A DNA stretch of 49,241 nt, taken from positions 2,162,015-2,211,255 of the forward strand of contig BFEA01000041.1 of NCBI GenBank assembly GCA_003427395.1. The letters are read 5' to 3'. Numbering within the stretch: the first letter of the stretch is position 1; the number at the start of each line of letters is the position of its first letter. The translations under genes were made by a program, and so were the position numbers. The notes under the pieces are model-generated. The model worked only from the letters and a program-made list of their open reading frames with translations. It was not told the origin of the DNA and did not search any database. The DNA comes from Chara braunii (Eukaryota > Streptophyta > Charophyceae > Charales > Characeae). Below, in pieces: positions 49,191-49,241 of this stretch.

Positions 49191-49241
49191 ACAGCGAGAC
49201 AGTCGTAGAATTACGCACAGTCGCACACACACACACACACA

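Overview
This is nuclear DNA of a large, repeat-rich eukaryotic genome, most likely a land plant. In 49 kb I find no intact host protein-coding gene. The plant reading rests on two things. First, there are non-LTR retrotransposons (LINEs) whose ORF2 carries a zinc-binding segment of the zf-RVT type. Second, a mitochondrial cox1 scrap near 11.2 kb still holds a 41-nt exon between the 3' end of a group II intron and a group I intron. Seed plants normally lack a group II intron in cox1, so a fern, lycophyte or bryophyte is my guess (inference). The assembly is draft quality: an 829-base N gap at 11846-12674, single Ns at 7651, 10553, 10582, 34092 and 34113, and an uncleaned Nextera mate-pair junction adapter at 35989-36026.

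Layout. 0-9 kb: simple repeats, short tandem duplications, a 290-bp hAT-type MITE with a perfect 8-bp target duplication (4267-4556), a cluster of tRNA-like modules (7.0-7.5 kb), a foldback MITE (7.87-8.04 kb) and a truncated U6 snRNA chimera (8685-8749). 9.8-16.2 kb: unrecognised reading-frame relics, the cox1 NUMT, a DNA element with long inverted termini that spans the gap, two overlapping minus-strand ORFs of unknown origin (13.86-14.77 kb) and tRNA-derived modules. 17-24 kb: paired retroelement copies, small hairpins, a GA-rich minisatellite and a five-fold degenerate repeat. 24.9-29.9 kb: a tandem duplication of a LINE ORF2 tail plus a long pyrimidine tract. Inside it lie two (ATCA)n/(TGAT)n-flanked palindromes. 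One copy is interrupted by a 953-bp retroelement whose empty site survives in the other copy. 31-35.4 kb: a LINE endonuclease fragment and several foldback/MITE elements. 35.6-43.3 kb: a nearly complete but dead LINE on the minus strand (LINE-A: ORF1, endonuclease, RT, zinc-binding end). 44.2-47.4 kb: a second, 5'-truncated LINE (LINE-B, minus strand), itself interrupted by a 457-bp DNA transposon. 47.4-49.2 kb: homopolymers, GGA tracts, a full-length U6 retropseudogene with a poly(A) tail, and further retroelement tails.

How the parts relate. At least a dozen elements share one GC-rich 3' motif (core GAACCGGGCCCAGCGTCCC in plus-strand reading) beside a poly(T)/poly(A) tract. The same motif sits just before the tail of LINE-B. 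The simplest explanation is one LINE lineage mobilising its own truncated copies, SINE-like partners and cellular RNAs such as U6. The MITEs and foldback elements form a second, DNA-transposon layer nested within it. Many apparent ORFs are translations of homopolymers, (CT)n, (TCC)n or the N gap, and are not genes.
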